Made by a program: the position numbers and the translations under genes. From Pacificispira sp033344895 (GTDB lineage Bacteria; Pseudomonadota; Alphaproteobacteria; UBA8366; Aestuariispiraceae): 64,000 nt of DNA. The stretch covers positions 2,108,001-2,172,000 of the forward strand of contig OZ245920.1 of NCBI GenBank assembly GCA_965229685.1, in the 5' to 3' direction. The notes under the pieces were generated by a model. The model was not told the DNA's origin and searched no databases. It worked only from the letters and a program-made list of their open reading frames with translations. Below are positions 34,072 through 42,796 of this stretch, piece by piece. Each line of letters begins with the position of its first letter. Positions within the stretch are counted from its first letter, which is position 1.

Positions 34072-35589
34072 TCACCCCGTCTTCGGGCGCAGCCGGCATC
34101 CAGGGCGAACCTTCCTGAAGGCCAAGCTTGCGGGATCGGCATAGACCGGGCCGGGGGCGGCGACCGTCAGAACGTCACGGGCCAGCGGTGCGAAATCGGC
34201 GCGAAAGTGCACGGAACTTTTCAGGCCGAGTATGCCGACCTGCGAGGGGTCGATTCCGACATGTCGGAACATGGACTGATCGCCCGCTTGCTGCGGTTTG
34301 GATGCCACGACGACGTCCACTCCATCGCGGCGCAGTCGGGCCGAGGGCCCCATTTCATAGCGTGTGCCGCCCCACATGGGACCTGTCCCGGTGAATTTGC
34401 CATTCCCCAGCGCGATCACTTCGAATGGCCCGGAAATGGGTGAATCGCCGGGGAACAGCTTGCCGCCGAGATCCAGTTCCACCGTCGCGCCGACAGGATA
34501 GCGATGCGCCTTTTCAGCGCTTTCCGGGTCGTTCAACACACCGATTGCGGCACCGCCCGGAACCGACCCCGCCCCTCCTTGCAGCAATGCCCGCAGCAGG
34601 CCCGTCGTATCGCCGGGACCGCCGCCACCGGGATTGTCCTGGGTATCGGCGAGCACCACAGGACCGTCCCCGTCACGTCGAAGCAGGTCCCTGGACTTAT
34701 GAATCGCTTCATCCGGGGTCCAGATCCGCGATCCGAACTGGGCCTCGCGGGCGTTGACCGCGTCGATCAGCGCATCGGCCGCCCGGTTCGCGGCCGCGGC
34801 ATCGTCCCCGTATGCGACAAGCCCCGGACCAACCTCAGCAATGTCGGACAACGGGAATCCCATTGCGAGCGCAAGTGCATTCAGGTTCCGATCTCCACTC
34901 AGCAGGCCCGGCAGGGTCTCTCCATAGAGGGTTTTCGGCGGGTCGATGTCGGTACAGCCGAAGTTGAGAGGGACCAGAAATTCAGTGCGCCGGAACGCCT
35001 TGGCCCATTTGCCACCCCCGGCAATCAGTTGCAGCAAATGGCGCGCGGTCCGGGCGCCGGTTTCCCCCATATCGACATGCGGATAGGTTCGATAGATGTC
35101 GAGCACATCGGCATGACGAACCATTGCCTCAGTCAGGTTGGCGTGGAGATCCAGACTGACGGCGATCGGCAGGTCCGCGCCAACAAGGTCCCGAATGCGG
35201 CGCAACAGTTCCCCTTCGCCGTCTTCGAAATGGTCGCAGACCATCGCCCCATGCAGATCGAGATAAATCCCGTCCAACGGCGCGGCCACCGCCGCAGCTT
35301 CTATATCTTCCAGCAGCATGGCGGAAATGCGCTCAAAGGCGTCTTCCGTCACATGGGCCGAAGGGGTCGCCGCGGACCAGCACAGGGGCAGGACTTCCGC
35401 CCCCGCGTCGCGCAGGGTCTTCAGCGCACCCGATACCGGGATATGAACCCCGTCGACAGCTTTCAACATGGCTTCGCCGCGCGACAGTCCTGGCCAGCCC
35501 CCCGAACGTTCGAATGCTGCAAAATCCGCCTTTACCGGCGCGAATGTATTGGTTTCATGCTGAAATCCACCGACCGCGACCCGCGCCAT
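34072..35589 (-). CDS. M81 family metallopeptidase (MlrC-like)
   Basis: A 505-residue zinc peptidase of the MlrC (microcystinase C) family, N-terminal DUF1485 plus C-terminal domain. It opens with the family signature RVAVGGFQHETNTFAPVKAD. The putative zinc ligands lie in SLDLHANLTEAM and YPHVDMGETG, and LADTQDNPGGGGPGDTTGLL is another family block. MlrC degrades linear microcystin, but most relatives have unknown small-peptide or amide substrates. It is divergent, by only 43 bases, from the dioxygenase/ammonia-lyase/methyltransferase trio and might hydrolyse a related compound. Confidence 0.9.
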   Translation of the reverse strand: MARVAVGGFQHETNTFAPVKADFAAFERSGGWPGLSRGEAMLKAVDGVHIPVSGALKTLRDAGAEVLPLCWSAATPSAHVTEDAFERISAMLLEDIEAAAVAAPLDGIYLDLHGAMVCDHFEDGEGELLRRIRDLVGADLPIAVSLDLHANLTEAMVRHADVLDIYRTYPHVDMGETGARTARHLLQLIAGGGKWAKAFRRTEFLVPLNFGCTDIDPPKTLYGETLPGLLSGDRNLNALALAMGFPLSDIAEVGPGLVAYGDDAAAANRAADALIDAVNAREAQFGSRIWTPDEAIHKSRDLLRRDGDGPVVLADTQDNPGGGGPGDTTGLLRALLQGGAGSVPGGAAIGVLNDPESAEKAHRYPVGATVELDLGGKLFPGDSPISGPFEVIALGNGKFTGTGPMWGGTRYEMGPSARLRRDGVDVVVASKPQQAGDQSMFRHVGIDPSQVGILGLKSSVHFRADFAPLARDVLTVAAPGPVYADPASLAFRKVRPGCRLRPKTG

Positions 35590-35632
35590 CTGTCATCATC
35601 CTCCCTGAAAATTCGCATTCGGACGCTAGTCG

Positions 35633-36505
35633 ATGAACGCCTATTGGAAAAGTGTCGTGCGCGGTTATTCTCGCCGAATGCGAGACGCAGCAAAGGCCAA
35701 GCAAGACACTTCGGAACTGACCCGCTTGCGGGAGGTTGGATGGTGCCGGTTTGCAGCCGATGCCGATCTCATCCGCTGGATACACGACAGTCGCGCGACC
35801 ATAGATCAAAGCATCCGCGATCCGGAAAATGCCCATTGGCTGCGCTATGACGACACCTGGTTCGCGGGGGTTAATGTCCTGCCCAATGACGACCGGGGCG
35901 CGGTGCCGAACGGACCGCCCCTTTCAGGCCGGGCCATCTCCTTCATTCACGAGCGGCTGGGCCATCGCACCCTGCCCTGGGACCGGGCACAGGTATCGGT
36001 CTGCTATCCGGGCTACCCGCGACCGGTGAACGAAGAATCCGATGCTGTCTTCGCCTTCCGGCGTGACAGGGATGCTGCCCATATCGACGGCTTGCTGAAG
36101 GACGGGCCGGACCGGCGGCGCTATCTGCGCGAACACCATGCCTTCATTTTGGGCATTCCCGTTTCGACACACGATGACGGTGCAGCGCCTTTCACGGTCT
36201 GGGAAGGATCCCATCGTCTGATCGGCGGCTGGCTGCGCGATCGATTGCGCGATATCCCGACCTGCGACTGGGGCAAATGCGATCTGACCGAGGAATACAC
36301 CGCCATCCGGCGTGAGGCATTCCGATCCTGCCGTCGGGTTCCGATTCCGGCCCAACCGGGGGAGGCCTATCTGGTGCACCGACATGCACTGCACGGCATG
36401 GCACCCTGGGCGGACGGCGCCGCATCGGACTCTGGCGGCAGGATCATCGTCTATTTCAGACCGCCCATGAACAATTTGGAGGCATGGCTTTCGGCGTCCG
36501 ACTGA
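35633..36505 (+). CDS. 2-oxoglutarate/Fe(II) dioxygenase, phytanoyl-CoA hydroxylase-like
   Basis: A 290-residue cupin-type oxygenase. The iron facial triad can be read as His150 and Asp152 (in AAHIDGLL) and a distal histidine in YLVHRHALHGMAPW (His249 or His254). Arg270 or Arg276 (GGRIIVYFRPP) would bind 2-oxoglutarate. These features match the PhyH family, which hydroxylates, halogenates or desaturates small molecules. It is the first gene of a compact plus-strand set; its end overlaps an in-frame upstream ATG of the next gene. Start and length look sound, but the substrate is unknown. Confidence 0.82.
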   Translation: MNAYWKSVVRGYSRRMRDAAKAKQDTSELTRLREVGWCRFAADADLIRWIHDSRATIDQSIRDPENAHWLRYDDTWFAGVNVLPNDDRGAVPNGPPLSGRAISFIHERLGHRTLPWDRAQVSVCYPGYPRPVNEESDAVFAFRRDRDAAHIDGLLKDGPDRRRYLREHHAFILGIPVSTHDDGAAPFTVWEGSHRLIGGWLRDRLRDIPTCDWGKCDLTEEYTAIRREAFRSCRRVPIPAQPGEAYLVHRHALHGMAPWADGAASDSGGRIIVYFRPPMNNLEAWLSASD

Positions 36506-36525
36506 AGGCCGGGAAACCGCAGAAC

Positions 36526-37992
36526 ATGGAACTGAACGGCAGATCACTCTCTCCGGAAATACTGGCCTCCGTATCGAAAGACGGGACGACGCTGTCCTTT
36601 TCGCCCAACGGCCGGAACATGTTGGATCGGTCACGTGCGATCATCGACAAGGCGATAGCGGATGCCGTGCCGATTTACGGTGTCACGACCGGTCTCGGCT
36701 CCCGTGCGACGGAAGCCCTGAATGCCGATGCACTATCCGGGTTTTCCGTGGAAACCCTCAACGGTCGCGCCCACGCCCTGCCCCCCGCCCTGCCGCGATC
36801 GGTCGTACGCGCCGCCATGGCGGTGCGACTGAACACCTTCCTGATCGGCGCTGCGGGCGTGTCCCCGGCTGTCGCCGAACATCTTCGTTTAGTGTTCAAT
36901 GCGGGCCTGACACCGGTTGTGGGGCGTTGGGGGACCATCGGTGCCGCGGACCTGCTGCTCGGCGCAACGATGGGACGGGCGGTGATGGGACTTGGCGGCC
37001 ACCTGGCGGATCAGGACGGAGCGGAGCGGCCGGCCGCCGACGCTTTGGCGGAAGGCGGCCTGACGCCACCGGCACTCGGCCCCAGGGACGGGCTCGCACT
37101 CGCCAATCACGCCTGTTTCAGCGCGGCACTGGCAGGGCTGGCCGTGGCAGAGGCTCGCCGCGCCCTGCAAAATCAGACATCCGTCGCCGCCTTGTCCTTC
37201 TTCGCCTTTGGCGGCAATGTCACCCCGCTCGATCCGTCGGTCCTCAAGCTTAAGCCCCATTCCCATGATGCGCGGGTCGCCGCGCGCTTCCTGACATTGC
37301 TGGAAGGGTCGCCACTTGCAGACCCCGCAAACGCGCGTCGCCTGCAGGACCCGATCTCGATCCGGAATGCGGTACAGGTTCTGGGTTCCGCCGAACGCAG
37401 CCTTGCGGAAGCCGCGGACGTCACGACAACGGAACTGAATGCCGCCAGCGACAATCCGGCCGTCCTGGTCGACGAAGGACGCGTCGTGTCGACCGGCAAC
37501 TATCACACCCCGCATCTGACCTTGGCCTGCGACTATGCCGGACGCGGGCTCGCCGCGACGGCAACGCTTTCCACCGCCCGGTTTGCCCGTCTGTGTACGG
37601 AACGGCTGACCGGCCTGCCACAGTATCTGGCTGACCCGGAAGTCGGCACAAACGGATTCGCGCCACTCTTGAAGCTGGCGGAATCGCTCCTGGGCGGCAT
37701 ACAGCATCTGACCCAGCCGACAGCGGTCTGGCCCAGCATCAACGCCGATGGGGTGGAAGACGGCCTGACCCTCGCCCTTCTGTCGGCCAGCAACTTCATG
37801 GAAGCCGCATCCCTAAGCCGACGCATCACGGCGCTCGAAGCTCTGGTAGCCGCGCAGGCCTGCGACTTGCGCGGTGCTAAATTACCGCACAGATTGTCGG
37901 ACCTGCATGAGGCAATCCGTGCGGTCAGTCCGCGCATCCGCGAGAGCCGCCCTCTCGCGGACGATATCGAACGAGTGGCAGAGGCAATCTGA
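36526..37992 (+). CDS. Histidine/phenylalanine ammonia-lyase family protein lacking the MIO tripeptide
   Basis: A 488-residue HAL/PAL-fold protein. The ATG at 36526 gives the expected N-terminus (MELNGRSLSPEIL); an ATG at 36484 would add 14 residues and overlap the dioxygenase. Conserved parts are PIYGVTTGLGS with Tyr51, the ALPPALPRSVVRAAMAVR helix, LQDPISIRNAVQVLGSAE, TELNAASDNPAVL and VSTGNYHTPHL. The loop that should hold the self-cyclising Ala-Ser-Gly (normally GSVGASGDL) reads GRWGTIGAADL at residues 133-143, with no serine. The MIO electrophile probably cannot form, so the protein may catalyse something else or bind a ligand. It is followed two bases later by a methyltransferase. Confidence 0.85.
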   Translation: MELNGRSLSPEILASVSKDGTTLSFSPNGRNMLDRSRAIIDKAIADAVPIYGVTTGLGSRATEALNADALSGFSVETLNGRAHALPPALPRSVVRAAMAVRLNTFLIGAAGVSPAVAEHLRLVFNAGLTPVVGRWGTIGAADLLLGATMGRAVMGLGGHLADQDGAERPAADALAEGGLTPPALGPRDGLALANHACFSAALAGLAVAEARRALQNQTSVAALSFFAFGGNVTPLDPSVLKLKPHSHDARVAARFLTLLEGSPLADPANARRLQDPISIRNAVQVLGSAERSLAEAADVTTTELNAASDNPAVLVDEGRVVSTGNYHTPHLTLACDYAGRGLAATATLSTARFARLCTERLTGLPQYLADPEVGTNGFAPLLKLAESLLGGIQHLTQPTAVWPSINADGVEDGLTLALLSASNFMEAASLSRRITALEALVAAQACDLRGAKLPHRLSDLHEAIRAVSPRIRESRPLADDIERVAEAI

Positions 37993-37994
37993 CG

Positions 37995-38798
37995 ATGGAT
38001 GAACAAAGCGAAACCAACCGACGGAACTGGGACGAGCGTGTCGGCATCCATATCGGCGACCGCAGCGGAATCTACAATGTGGAGGCCTTTCTGCGCGGCG
38101 AGACCGGGCTTCTGCCGCTTGAACTTGCGGAGATCGGCGATGTGGCAGGCCTGACGGTCGCCCATCTGCAATGCCATTTCGGCATCGACACCTTGTCCCT
38201 GGCACGCATGGGAGCTCAGGCAACCGGTCTGGATTTCTCGACATCCGCCATCGCCGCCGCACGAGAGCTGGCGCAGCAGGCAGGGATTCAGGCGGAATTC
38301 GTGGAAGCCAATGTCTATGACGCCGCAAAGCATCTGACACCGGGTGACTTCGATCTGGTTTACGTGAGTTGGGGCGCCATTAACTGGCTGCAGGATATCG
38401 GCGCCTGGGCGGCGACGGTATCGACCATTCTGAAACCAGGCGGCCGGCTATTCGTGGCCGAGGGCCATCCCGCGTTGCTTCAACTGGAGGAAATCGACGG
38501 GCAACTGGTCGTGACCTATCCCCTGGATACGACGCTTCGGTTCCGGGAGGAGAAGACTTACGCGGGCGATGGGCAACCCATGCACAACAGGGACACCTTC
38601 GAGTGGATCCATTCGACGTCCAGTCTGATCACGGCACTGTTGGACAACGGCATGCAACTGACGTCCTACCGTGAACATGACAGCCTGCCCTGGCCCGCCG
38701 TGTCATCCATGACACAAGGGGACGACAGGATGTTCCGCATGCCAGAGGGCAAGGCCTCACCGCCCCTGGCCTTCACCCTGTCAGCCAGCAAGCTCTAA
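37995..38798 (+). CDS. Class I SAM-dependent methyltransferase
   Basis: A 267-residue methyltransferase. SAM-binding motif I takes the variant form VAHLQCHFGIDTLSLARMG (near 55-73), followed by an acidic motif II in ATGLDFS and a motif IV around DFDLVYVSWGAINWL. This variant is common in small-molecule methyltransferases of unknown substrate. Its ATG is two bases after the ammonia-lyase-like gene stop, so coupling is likely. The last four bases overlap the end of the convergent GNAT gene. The substrate is presumably the product of the two upstream enzymes. Confidence 0.88.
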   Translation: MDEQSETNRRNWDERVGIHIGDRSGIYNVEAFLRGETGLLPLELAEIGDVAGLTVAHLQCHFGIDTLSLARMGAQATGLDFSTSAIAAARELAQQAGIQAEFVEANVYDAAKHLTPGDFDLVYVSWGAINWLQDIGAWAATVSTILKPGGRLFVAEGHPALLQLEEIDGQLVVTYPLDTTLRFREEKTYAGDGQPMHNRDTFEWIHSTSSLITALLDNGMQLTSYREHDSLPWPAVSSMTQGDDRMFRMPEGKASPPLAFTLSASKL

Positions 38799-39298
38799 AG
38801 GTCCGAGAAGGCACGGGCATACTCGATATGTCCGTCCTTGGGCAGATTGTCCGGCCCCAGCACCCGCATCATCAGGTAAGGGCCGGCATAGGGGCTAAGG
38901 TATCCATGAGCCCGTTCCACCGAAAAGCCGAAGCGTCCGTAGAATCCGGGATCACCCAGGACAAAGACTGCCCGAAACGCTCGGTCGGTCGCGCTTTCCA
39001 GACCCAGGCGCACAAGGGCGGATCCGATTCCCTGTCCGGCCGCATCAGTCGCGACCGCCAATGGCGCGAGCCCGAGCGCCCGAAATGGCGCCTTCATTGC
39101 CGAAAATCCGATATGCCCCAAGGTGCCGTCTTCGGTTTCCGCCACCAGAGAGATCGTCAGGTCCCCTTCCCGCCGCAACCGATCCACCAGATCGGCTTCC
39201 GCCGGGGTCGGAAAGGCGGAAAGGTGCAATGCACGTATGGCATCGATATCCGAAGGGATTTCGGGTCGGATTTCATATCCGGCCCGAGGGGACGTCAT
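38795..39298 (-). CDS. GNAT family N-acetyltransferase
   Basis: A 167-residue acetyl-CoA-dependent acyltransferase of the YhbS-like GNAT group. Residues PLAVATDAAGQGIGSALVRL form the acetyl-CoA-binding motif (R/Q-x-x-G-x-G/A), and VLGDPGFYGRFGF is the usual YhbS block. The start at 39298 overlaps the stop of the ureohydrolase as ATGA; the longer open frame to 39472 lies inside that gene and is rejected. The acceptor is unknown. Third gene of an ilvD-ureohydrolase-GNAT unit. Confidence 0.88.
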   Translation of the reverse strand: MTSPRAGYEIRPEIPSDIDAIRALHLSAFPTPAEADLVDRLRREGDLTISLVAETEDGTLGHIGFSAMKAPFRALGLAPLAVATDAAGQGIGSALVRLGLESATDRAFRAVFVLGDPGFYGRFGFSVERAHGYLSPYAGPYLMMRVLGPDNLPKDGHIEYARAFSDL

Positions 39299-40257
39299 CT
39301 GCTGAAGTAGCCCGCGCGAACCGCGGCGCCGATGAAATTGCAGATCAGCCGTTCCGCGTGGATCATGGTAATCCGTCCCACATCCCGAGAGGGCGCGATT
39401 TCGACCAGATCCATGCCGAGCACCCGACCCTTGCTGACAAGCCCCTGCACCAGTTGCCGCGTCTGGAGCCAAGTCAGCCCGCCGGGTGTCTGGGCCATGA
39501 CCGCAGGCATGATCGTGGGATCGATCCCGTCGGCATCGATTGTCAGGTAATACGGCCCGCCATTCGGTATCCGATCCAGAATGGCCTGCATCCCGACTTC
39601 ATGCAGCTCATAGGCGGTGACGATATCTGCGCCATAGGCACGGGCATCCGCCACTTCCTGACTGCGGGCACTTCCGATACCCCGGATTCCGATCTGCACG
39701 ATATGATCAATCCAGGGCAATTCGGATGCCCGACGGATCGGACTGGAATATCCGTTCCTTTCGCCGTTCACCTCGTCGCGCCAATCGATATGCGCGTCGA
39801 CATGCACCAGGGTGATCCCCGACTGTCCGGTCTCCTCAAGGGCTCGAAGCACCGGAATGGGAATACCGTGATCGCCCCCCAGAACGATCGGCAGGGCACC
39901 AGCCCTGAAGATTTTCCGTGCCGCCTCCTCGGCGCGCCGATAATGCACACTGTGGTCCGTCATATCGGCGGTAACATTGCCGCAATCGACGACGCGCACA
40001 TTCTGATCGTCCAGCAGCGTACCGCCCAGGTCCCAGTCATAGTGAGACTTGGTATATGCCGCGATTTCACTCGATTGGCGCAGGGCGTCGGGGGCACGGC
40101 TCTGATCGTTGGCCATTTCCCCCGGGCGGTAGGGCATGCCGTAGGGGATGCCCAGAATGGCGATATCCGCCTGCAGATCGTCCAGATCTCCCGCGAAGGG
40201 AAAATCCAGGAAGGTCCGGCAAGGACCCGACGGTTCCTTGGTCAGGATATCGCTCAT
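39295..40257 (-). CDS. Agmatinase/ureohydrolase family protein
   Basis: A 320-residue binuclear-manganese ureohydrolase that removes urea from a guanidino compound such as agmatine, guanidinobutyrate or a related acid. Metal-binding motifs are intact: LGGDHGIPIP (near 123), HVDAHIDW (near 147) and TIDADGIDP (near 233). The residues around the substrate pocket do not let me choose between agmatine and guanidino acids. It begins 12 bases after the ilvD stop. Confidence 0.9.
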   Translation of the reverse strand: MSDILTKEPSGPCRTFLDFPFAGDLDDLQADIAILGIPYGMPYRPGEMANDQSRAPDALRQSSEIAAYTKSHYDWDLGGTLLDDQNVRVVDCGNVTADMTDHSVHYRRAEEAARKIFRAGALPIVLGGDHGIPIPVLRALEETGQSGITLVHVDAHIDWRDEVNGERNGYSSPIRRASELPWIDHIVQIGIRGIGSARSQEVADARAYGADIVTAYELHEVGMQAILDRIPNGGPYYLTIDADGIDPTIMPAVMAQTPGGLTWLQTRQLVQGLVSKGRVLGMDLVEIAPSRDVGRITMIHAERLICNFIGAAVRAGYFSR

Positions 40258-40269
40258 CCCGGGTTCTCC

Positions 40270-41985
40270 TCAGATATCGGCGTAGGTGTGGGTTTCCGCC
40301 TTCGCGCCAGGATGGGTCACGGCACCGGATACGGCCGACCCGACGGTCTGGGCATAACGCCACAATGCGCCGGACTGATGGTGATGCGCGCGCGGGGCCC
40401 ATTCCTTGCGGCGCTCCTCCAATTCCTCTTCGGACAGATCGACATCGATCGTGCCCTCGACGGCATCCAACGTGATCACGTCGCCGTCCTTCAGAAGGCC
40501 GATCGGCCCGCCGACCGCGGCTTCCGGTCCGACATGCCCGACGCAGAATCCGCGCGTCGCGCCGGAGAAGCGGCCGTCGGTAATCAGGGCAACCTTGTCG
40601 CCCATGCCCTGACCGTAGATCGCCGCCGTGGTGGCCAGCATCTCGCGCATGCCCGGACCGCCTTTCGGCCCTTCGTAGCGGATGACCAGCACTTCGCCTT
40701 CCTTATAGTTCCGGGCCTCAACCGCCTTGTATGCGTCTTCCTCACAATCAAAGCAGCGCGCCTTGCCGGTGAACTTCAGGTTCTGCATGCCCGCAACCTT
40801 CACAATGGCTCCTTCCGGCGCCAGATTGCCGCGCAGGCCCACGACACCTCCGGTCGGCGTGATCGGGTTGGAGGTCGGACGAACGACATCCTGATCGGTC
40901 GGGAAGACAACATCGGCCAGATTTTCACCGATGGTCTTGCCGGTGACGGTGAGGCAGTCCGCATGCAGGTAACCACCGTCCAGCAGCGCCTTCATGATGA
41001 CTTCGACGCCGCCGATTTCGTAGAGGTCCTTCGCAACATAGCGCCCGCCTGGCTTCAGGTCGGCGATATACGGCGTCGACTTGAAGATCTCGGTCACGTC
41101 GTTCAGGTCGAAATCGATCCCGCATTCATGGGCAATGGCAGGCAGGTGCAGACCGGCATTGGTCGATCCGCCGGAGGCCGCGACCACGCGCGCCGCATTT
41201 TCCAGCGACTTGCGGGTGACGATGTCGCGCGGACGAATGCCCTTCTTCAGGCATTCCATGATCGCACGGCCGGAGGCTTCGCAGAACGCATCACGGCTCT
41301 CGTAAGGTGCGGGTGCACCGGCGGAGCCGGGCAGCGCCAGGCCGATGGCTTCGGAAACACAGGCCATGGTGTTCGCCGTGAACTGACCCCCACAGGACCC
41401 TGCCGACGGACAGGCGGCACATTCGATGCCGTGCAGTTCCTCGGCGTCGATCTGACCACCGGAGAACTTCCCGACCGCTTCGAAAACATCCTGAACCGTC
41501 AGGTCTCGCCCCTTGAAACGACCCGGCAGGATCGAGCCGCCGTAGATGAAGATCGACGGCACGTTCAGGCGGACCATGGACATCATCATGCCCGGCAGCG
41601 ACTTGTCGCAGCCGGCCAGACCGACCAGAGCGTCATAGCAGTGACCGCGCATCGTCAGTTCCACCGAATCTGCGATCAAATCACGGCTTGGCAGCGACGA
41701 ATACATGCCCGCATGTCCCATCGCGATGCCGTCCGTAACGGTAATCGTACAAAATTCCCGGGGCGTGCCGTTGGCCGCCTTGACGCCCTTCTTCACCGCC
41801 TGCGCCTGGCGTGACAGGGAGATGTTGCAGGGCGCGGCTTCGTTCCAGCAGGTGGCGACACCGACGAAAGGCTGTGCGATCTCCTCCTCGGTCATGCCCA
41901 TGGCATAATAGTAGGAACGGTGCGGCGCACTGGCCGGACCGACGGAGACATGCCGACTGGGCAGTTTGGACTTGTCGATCGTCAT
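40270..41985 (-). CDS. ilvD: Dihydroxy-acid dehydratase
   Basis: Fe-S dehydratase of 571 residues that converts 2,3-dihydroxy-isovalerate and its homologue to the keto acids of valine and isoleucine synthesis. Conserved segments are VATCWNEAAPCN (first cluster cysteine near 46), GLAGCDKSLPGMMM (near 122), and ACPSAGSCGGQFTANTM near 190 with the third cysteine; the C-terminal DGRFSGATRGFCVGHV is also conserved. Related sugar-acid dehydratases (EDD-like) exist, but the length and motifs favour IlvD. It has its own long upstream region shared with glnB. Confidence 0.94.
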   Translation of the reverse strand: MTIDKSKLPSRHVSVGPASAPHRSYYYAMGMTEEEIAQPFVGVATCWNEAAPCNISLSRQAQAVKKGVKAANGTPREFCTITVTDGIAMGHAGMYSSLPSRDLIADSVELTMRGHCYDALVGLAGCDKSLPGMMMSMVRLNVPSIFIYGGSILPGRFKGRDLTVQDVFEAVGKFSGGQIDAEELHGIECAACPSAGSCGGQFTANTMACVSEAIGLALPGSAGAPAPYESRDAFCEASGRAIMECLKKGIRPRDIVTRKSLENAARVVAASGGSTNAGLHLPAIAHECGIDFDLNDVTEIFKSTPYIADLKPGGRYVAKDLYEIGGVEVIMKALLDGGYLHADCLTVTGKTIGENLADVVFPTDQDVVRPTSNPITPTGGVVGLRGNLAPEGAIVKVAGMQNLKFTGKARCFDCEEDAYKAVEARNYKEGEVLVIRYEGPKGGPGMREMLATTAAIYGQGMGDKVALITDGRFSGATRGFCVGHVGPEAAVGGPIGLLKDGDVITLDAVEGTIDVDLSEEELEERRKEWAPRAHHHQSGALWRYAQTVGSAVSGAVTHPGAKAETHTYADI

Positions 41986-42380
41986 GGACGGATCCCCCTA
42001 GATGTACTGACGAATGGTGTTTCGGGAGTTTCTATCATCGGTGACCGTCTTGGAAAACGGAAACGGCGGCACAGGACTTGGGTTTCAGGGCACCCAGCCC
42101 GTTACGCCTAACACATTGCGGAACCGGATGAATTGGCGATCTCCCGGCCACGCGCGCCTCACTGCACATAATTTCACCATTTGCACAATTCATGACCACA
42201 TCCGCTGATCAATTGATGGGAATCAGCCACCCAACTCCTTTTACAATCAATAACTTAAAAACAGCGATCGAAATGGCATGACACGTGCTCTTAGGCGGTT
42301 CGAAACCCGACCGACGGCCCTGCGCGGGGCGGGCAATTGGGCTGATCGAAACCGCCGACCAGAGTTTAAGGATACGCCAA
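41986..42380. promoter_or_regulatory. Divergent 395-base region between ilvD and glnB
   Basis: No gene is seen. The half next to ilvD is ordinary; bases 42160-42280 are A+T-rich and hold the glnB promoter. TGCACA occurs twice, at 42163-42168 and 42182-42187, and ATCAATTGAT at 42208-42217 is a perfect 10-base palindrome. These could be enhancer-like sites, but they do not match the NtrC consensus well. Confidence 0.5.
42274..42289 (+). promoter_or_regulatory. Sigma-54 promoter of glnB-glnA
   Basis: TGGCATGACACGTGCT has the TGGCA(-24) and TGC(-12) elements with exactly the spacing required by RpoN RNA polymerase (GG at 42275-42276, GC at 42287-42288). It ends about 91 bases before the glnB ATG. 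In many proteobacteria glnB-glnA is switched on under nitrogen limitation by NtrC and sigma-54, so this fits both sequence and gene context. Confidence 0.78.
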
Positions 42381-42719
42381 ATGAAAAAGATCGAAGCGGT
42401 CATCAAACCTTTCAAACTCGACGAAGTGAAGGAGGCCCTGCATGAAGTGGGCATCCAGGGAATCACCGTCACGGAAGCGAAGGGCTTCGGCCGTCAGAAG
42501 GGTCATACGGAACTCTATCGCGGCGCGGAATACGTCGTGGACTTCCTGCCCAAGGTGAAACTTGAAATCGTCGTCGAGGACTCGCTGTGTGAGCGGGCCG
42601 TCGAAGCGATCCAGAACGCGGCCAAGACCGGCCGTATCGGGGACGGCAAGATCTTTGTCTCCACGATCGAAGAGGTCATCCGCATCCGCACCGGCGAAAC
42701 CGGCGCGGACGCGATCTAG
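42381..42719 (+). CDS. glnB: Nitrogen regulatory protein P-II
   Basis: A 112-residue PII signal protein that reports nitrogen and 2-oxoglutarate status to glutamine synthetase adenylylation and NtrBC. The T-loop GHTELYRGAEYVVDFLPK contains the uridylylation site Tyr51. The C-terminal TGRIGDGKIFV is the second PII signature. The ATG at 42381 gives exactly the family length. It is upstream of glnA (78-base gap) and downstream of a sigma-54 promoter. Confidence 0.98.
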   Translation: MKKIEAVIKPFKLDEVKEALHEVGIQGITVTEAKGFGRQKGHTELYRGAEYVVDFLPKVKLEIVVEDSLCERAVEAIQNAAKTGRIGDGKIFVSTIEEVIRIRTGETGADAI

Positions 42720-42796
42720 GAACAGCCTGACCGGAGCGAAGACCGCCCCGGGGGCAGCAATCGGTAACACAAAGTCAGATATCGAGAGGAACGATC

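Noticed and set aside
39061..41814. Plus-strand open frame of 917 codons
   Set aside because: It lies antisense to the ureohydrolase and ilvD genes, whose motifs are intact. Its translation is rich in Arg, His and Gln with no family motif, which is typical of GC-rich antisense shadows.
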